From positions 43,954,946 to 44,018,945 of the forward strand of contig NC_056737.1 in assembly GCF_019279795.1 (NCBI RefSeq): a stretch of DNA of 64,000 nt, given 5' to 3'. The notes under the pieces were generated by a model. That model saw nothing but the letters and a program-made list of their open reading frames with translations, searched no databases and was not told where the DNA came from. The first letter of the stretch is position 1; each line of letters starts with the position of its first letter. This stretch comes from Protopterus annectens. Lineage: Eukaryota > Chordata > Ceratodontiformes > Protopteridae. Shown piece by piece: positions 60,531 through 64,000 of this stretch. Both the position numbers and the translations under genes were made by a program.

Positions 60531-60979
60531 CTTATTTGTGCTGCACCATAGCTGCCTCCTATCCTGAAATTTTAATCCATGCTCCACAGTAATTGCAAAC
60601 ATATTGTTTGGCAAACCTTCCAACTTCCATTTTCAGGAATTCCTGTTAAACCCAAATCCTTAAGAAATTTTGACAACTAAGCTGTAAACATAGAAAAATA
60701 TTTTTATTGGACTTACTTTAACCTTAAATTACTATTTAGAAATGAATGTTAATGCAAAAATGTACCACATACTTACTGAAATAAATACTTTACCCTTTTA
60801 AAAGTTGTGACAGACATGATTATAAGGCTGAACATTATGCAAAATCAAGGACATTTGCAATGTATGGTCTTTGGCATTTACCTCATACTGTAGTGTTATC
60901 TGTACTTGCTCCCTGTAACTTGTCACATGACTGTAGGACTTATCTGAATTTTTCGGAATGTATTTATTTTATTTGGCAT

Positions 60980-61060
60980 TTGTTTACCAGTGAAGTCCAT
61001 CTGATCCAGGAAGTGTCCATTTTCAACAGAAGCATACACAGAAAAGCTCCACAATAAAAA
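60980..61060 (-). mobile_element. L2-type LINE 3' end fragment
   Basis: CCAGTGAAGTCCATCTGATC, GTGTCCATTTTCAACAGAAG and GAAAAGCTCCAC follow the same word order as the L2 3' terminus at 63.43 kb. It is a short relic. Confidence 0.5.
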
Positions 61061-61510
61061 ATCAGGAATAGATATTAAATCACAAAGTATCATGTTACAG
61101 TTCGATTTTCACAAATTATTATGCAGTGTCAGAATCCCTCTTTGGTTTTGATTCCACTCACTTCAGTTTTCCAAATAGTTGCTATGCACATTCTGTGCAT
61201 TTCTCTATATAAATATACCCCAAATATCACTATTCACTATGCTTATTTAATTATGCTTTTACTTTTCCCTTCCCTTTTTAATTGCCGGAAACCACTACGG
61301 GCATTGTCACTTATTATAAAGAAAGGCTGTTATTACAAGGACATCAAGGTTACTATCCATGAATTAGATAATAGATGCCACTGCAATGACTGACTAGGGA
61401 AATACTAACTTGCTTGGATAGAATGCATTACTTAATGTTGTTCTCTGCCTCCAGCATGAAACAGACCCTACCTGTAATATATAGCAGTGTTCGATACTGC
61501 ATTCAAAAAT
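61061..61510. other. No recognised gene
   Basis: No domain or repeat seen. The short frame at 61121-61393 has no family signature. Confidence 0.35.
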
Positions 61511-61739
61511 GCCCACTCTTGGGGGCGTGGCCATGAAGAACATTGAGTAGCAGCATTTCTCTTCAGCTCTATCTATTCAGACTTTCTATGACAGGAATTT
61601 TATGAAATAACTATCCCAACTGTGGATATGTTTTTATTTATCTTGATATAAAGAAGGATAGTACCTAAAAATGTTTTAGAAAAATATAATTTTTCCTGTC
61701 AAAACTTCTGTGATACTCTGATCTTCACCAGTTAAAAGC

Positions 61740-63045
61740 TGAGCTTCTCTAAAACAGCACATCAGGATACTACTTTAAAAAGGAAATACAATCTTTGCTA
61801 ACTAATATACAAGAATTAACTAGCAAAACAGACAAAATGGACTTGAAACTGGATGATTTCAAAGAGAAATGTACACATCAAATGGACACTATTCATGAAG
61901 ACCTAAAACAACAGAAAGAACAAATCTCTAAAATCCAAACAGCTTTCAATGATATGGATAAAAGAATTCAGGAAAGTGAAAATAATATTGAGTTTCTTTT
62001 AAAACAAAATACTCAAATGCAATCAAAGGTAGATGATCTTGAAAACAGATCTCGCCGCAATAATATAAGAATATTTGGATTACCTGATAATATAGAAGAG
62101 AATAACATGGAAAAGATTTTAACATCGTGATTGCCAGAAATTTTGGAACTTCCTGAAGCACTTTCCTATGGTAATGGAAGGGCACACAGGTCCATGGTCT
62201 CATCTAAAAACAGCAAAACTAGTTCCACTAAATCTGTGATAGTAAAATTCCTTTCATCACATAAGGAAATAGTACTAAAAACAGACTGGGCAAAATCACC
62301 CCTTAAGGTAAAAGACAACTTAGTACGCTACGATAATGATTACTCACCAGCAGTAATCTCCAAAAGAAAAGTCTTTTTGCCCTTAATAAAAGAACTTAGA
62401 AAGAACCAAATAAACTCCCATTTATTATTTCCAGCAAGGTTAAAATTCTTTCACCAGAATGCAACTAGAATTTTTGGGTACATGTCACTTGACCTAAAAC
62501 CCATTTCACTAAGACCAAATCACCTAAAGTTCATTTCACCTAAAACTCATTTCACTGACAAGTAGTACAATAAGGCAATTAAAAGGTATATGTCCTTTTC
62601 ACCACTGTAGTGCGATCCTGGTGTTAGAATATATATTAAGGGGGGGTGTGAGGGGTGTAGCCCCCACCTAGTTGTCTTTTACCAAATAATGTAAAACAAA
62701 ACCAGACAGCATGAAACCAAAATAAATGGGGGGGGGCCTGAGCCCCCACACCCCCCTTAATATATATACCAACTCCAGGATCGCACTACAGTGGGGAAAA
62801 AGACATATACCTTTGACTTGCCTTATTGTACTACTGGTCGGTGAAATGAGTTCTTAGTGAAAAGAGTTTAAGTGAAATGGGTTTTAGGTGAATTGACACG
62901 TACCCAAGTTTTTGAGGACTTAGACACAGTTCTTTCTTTTGTTAAAACAAATATGCTTCTGGACAAACCTAAAGACATGGAATGGGCTACTGTTATCTTA
63001 AAGAGGTTGCCAGAGAATGGAACATGGAAAACCTCTGAATAAAAA
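61740..63045 (+). pseudogene. L1-type ORF1, stop codon plus foldback insertion
   Basis: The frame from 61795 gives a coiled coil (IQELTSKTDKMDLKLDDFKE to LLKQNTQMQSKVDDL), then LENRSRRNNIRIFGLPDNIE. Next is MEKILTS followed by a TGA (62128-62130) where the sister copy has tryptophan. The same frame goes on with LPEILELPEALSYG, YDNDYSPAVISKRKVFLPLI and LLFPARLKFF. At 62476 a foldback element interrupts it (TRIF...). Past the foldback, VLSFVKTNMLLDKPKDMEWA (readable in part from about 62930) finishes the protein near 63045. About three-quarters of the frame is close to the 41.4-kb copy. Confidence 0.8.
62476..62908. mobile_element. Foldback element with a G-rich core in each arm
   Basis: The left end GGGTACATGTCACTTGACC pairs with the right end GGTGAATTGACACGTACCC, with a few mismatches. 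The arms are long (about 190 bp each) and meet at a centre near 62700. Both arms carry TGTAGTGCGATC(C/T)TGG, TATATATTAA and a G or C run, the core of the hairpin cassettes at 11.6, 33.25 and 53.1 kb. It lies in the L1-type ORF1 with TTTTTG on either side (62471-62476 and 62909-62914), a possible short target duplication. Confidence 0.75.
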
Positions 63046-63059
63046 AAGAAACTTAGAAA

Positions 63060-63388
63060 ATAACTGTCATCAGAGTACTTGGCTATCGGCCCAAGGGCCT
63101 ACGTAAACCTAGCCAACAAGGTTCCCTGGCTTACGCCACTCAAGAAAGTTATTTTCCTGTGCCACTGTCGAGCAGAGACACAGAAGTGATCCTCGGGGTG
63201 TATTTCCTATTTCCCATCCACTCATCAAGATTTTTCTTGAAGTATCTCTTCACTTACTTCCTTCTTACATGCAAGTGACCCAAAAATGTCTGGGGAGATG
63301 AAACTGGATAAACAGGTAAGAACTGTGAACTTATTTTGTTCACTGATATTTTATTACTACCTTTTTATAATGCTGCTGTTGCTGGTAT
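63060..63388. other. No recognised gene
   Basis: No repeat or domain recognised. ATGTCTGGGGAGATGAAAC followed by an AG|GTAAGA-like donor (about 63288-63322) could be read as an exon, but nothing else supports it. Confidence 0.3.
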
Positions 63389-63430
63389 AGTTTTATTTAT
63401 TTATTTATTTTATTTATTTTATTTATTTTA
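63389..63430. repeat. (TTTA)n microsatellite at an L2 tail
   Basis: TTTATTTATTTATTT with interspersed TTTTA words is the reverse complement of the AATA-rich tail of the L2 element that follows. Confidence 0.9.
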
Positions 63431-64000
63431 CATTTGTTAACCGGGAGAGTCCGACTGGATACATGTCCATTTTCAGCGGAGGCCCGGGGAGAAAAGCTCC
63501 AAGTACATAACAGACATATGAACATTGTTAATGCAAAAAAAGGAAGATAGTTGAGTTCTAAATACAATATAAAGATACATCACATCTTGGGAAAAAAAAA
63601 ACAGCAGCAGCATATAAAAAAAACATAGGTTAGTTACAAAGGCGAGGCGCCTTGTTAAAATGCGGTTAAGGATAGTGAGGTAAGAGAAGGGTAAATGATA
63701 GTGGTTAATCAGGTTTGGAACAGGGACATTGCCAGAGAGTATTGAGATGGGGTTTAAGCTTTTTTTTGAATTGTAGGAGTGAGGGTTCTGAGGTGAGCAT
63801 GGTCGGTAGGGAGTTCCACATTTTACCTACAAAGTTTGAGAATAGAGAATCCCCAGCAGAATTATTGGCTTTGGTAGTTTGAGCTAAGATCTTATTGGAG
63901 GAGTGTAAAGATTGCAGGTTAATATAGGGGTGAATGATGTTTTTCAGAGCTGGTGTTTTCTCTGGGTGATACAGTATCTGGTGAGCCGTTTTCAGTTGGT
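63431..64000 (-). pseudogene. L2-type LINE 3' end and C-terminus, runs off the window
   Basis: The minus strand begins with the C-terminal part of ORF2 at 64000 (partial). NVELPTDHAH and FKKKLKPHL-type sequence (about 63810-63750) corresponds to the W-N-x-L-P and F-K-x-x-L ending. The 3' region has GGAGCTTTTCTCCCCGGGCC and GAAAATGGACATG, then TCGGACTCTCCCGG and a TAAA-rich tail. The rest of the element lies beyond the window. Confidence 0.68.

Larger units (their letters stand above)
61514..63055 (+). mobile_element. L1-type element, ORF1 copy 2, split by a foldback element
   Basis: It begins TTGGGGGCGTGGCCATGAAG at about 61513, the same 5' start as the element at 41224. It keeps the leader and ORF1 to about 63045 (EEWATV... 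ending in a lysine-rich tail). After that the sequence does not match the other copy, so its 3' part is missing or different. The shared start in two independent copies supports this as the true 5' end of the family. Confidence 0.7.

Noticed and set aside
63288..63322. Short ATG exon followed by a donor-like AGGTAAGA
   Set aside because: A single donor match of this quality is expected by chance; no acceptor or downstream exon is seen.

Overview
The window is AT-rich, vertebrate-type repetitive DNA. I see no host gene, rRNA, tRNA, CRISPR array or bacterial-type operon in it. Nearly everything recognisable is a transposable element or a relic of one. The combination is non-LTR retrotransposons (L2, CR1-like, L1/Tx1-like, RTE, R4/Dong-like), Penelope-like elements with a GIY-YIG nuclease, a DIRS-type tyrosine-recombinase element, and hAT DNA transposons. 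With long TG/TA microsatellites, this suggests a large, repeat-rich non-amniote vertebrate genome such as a lungfish, amphibian or other fish. That assignment is an inference; nothing in the window names the species.

Layout. About 0.57-1.78 kb is a minus-strand R4/Dong-like LINE relic. About 3.1-3.5 kb is an L1-type ORF1 relic. About 3.5-5.54 kb is a minus-strand DIRS relic, cut by a complete 5.6-kb hAT transposon at 5543-11180. The hAT has 13-bp terminal inverted repeats, a perfect 8-bp target duplication and an almost intact transposase gene broken by one late stop codon. At 11.34-11.75 kb is the first of several hairpin-rich cassettes that share a G-rich core. From 13.4 to 22 kb are Penelope-like relics, CR1-like LINE pieces and short tandem repeats. 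From 22.7 to 23.2 kb is a short hAT-like MITE nested in another copy of itself. From 23.5 to 29.7 kb an old plus-strand L2-type LINE is split by a long minus-strand L2. From 32.1 to 34.5 kb CR1-like pieces are split by a Penelope tail and a hairpin cassette. From 34.5 to 37.3 kb a MITE is split by a minus-strand RTE LINE. From 37.8 to 44.6 kb an L2 is split by an L1-type element that carries ORF1 but no recognisable ORF2. From 47.3 to 52.5 kb an L1/Tx1-like LINE is split by a second copy of itself. From 52.5 to 53.9 kb is a Penelope-like element carrying a hairpin cassette. At 54.6 kb is a tRNA-type SINE whose tail matches the RTE LINE. From 58.2 to 60.5 kb is a LINE with an endonuclease domain and an inverted copy of its own 5' region. 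From 61.5 to 63.05 kb is a second ORF1 copy split by a foldback element. An L2 3' end closes the window.

Several insertions show matching target-site duplications, so local order can be read: hAT into DIRS, RTE into MITE, ORF1-only L1 into L2, L1/Tx1-like into itself. The items most worth a second look are the near-complete hAT element, the family of cassettes built round a G-rich core with a GCGAAGC mini-hairpin, and the L1-type element that has ORF1 and full ends but no ORF2. All reading was by eye. Family names at clade level are from remembered motifs and need a database search.
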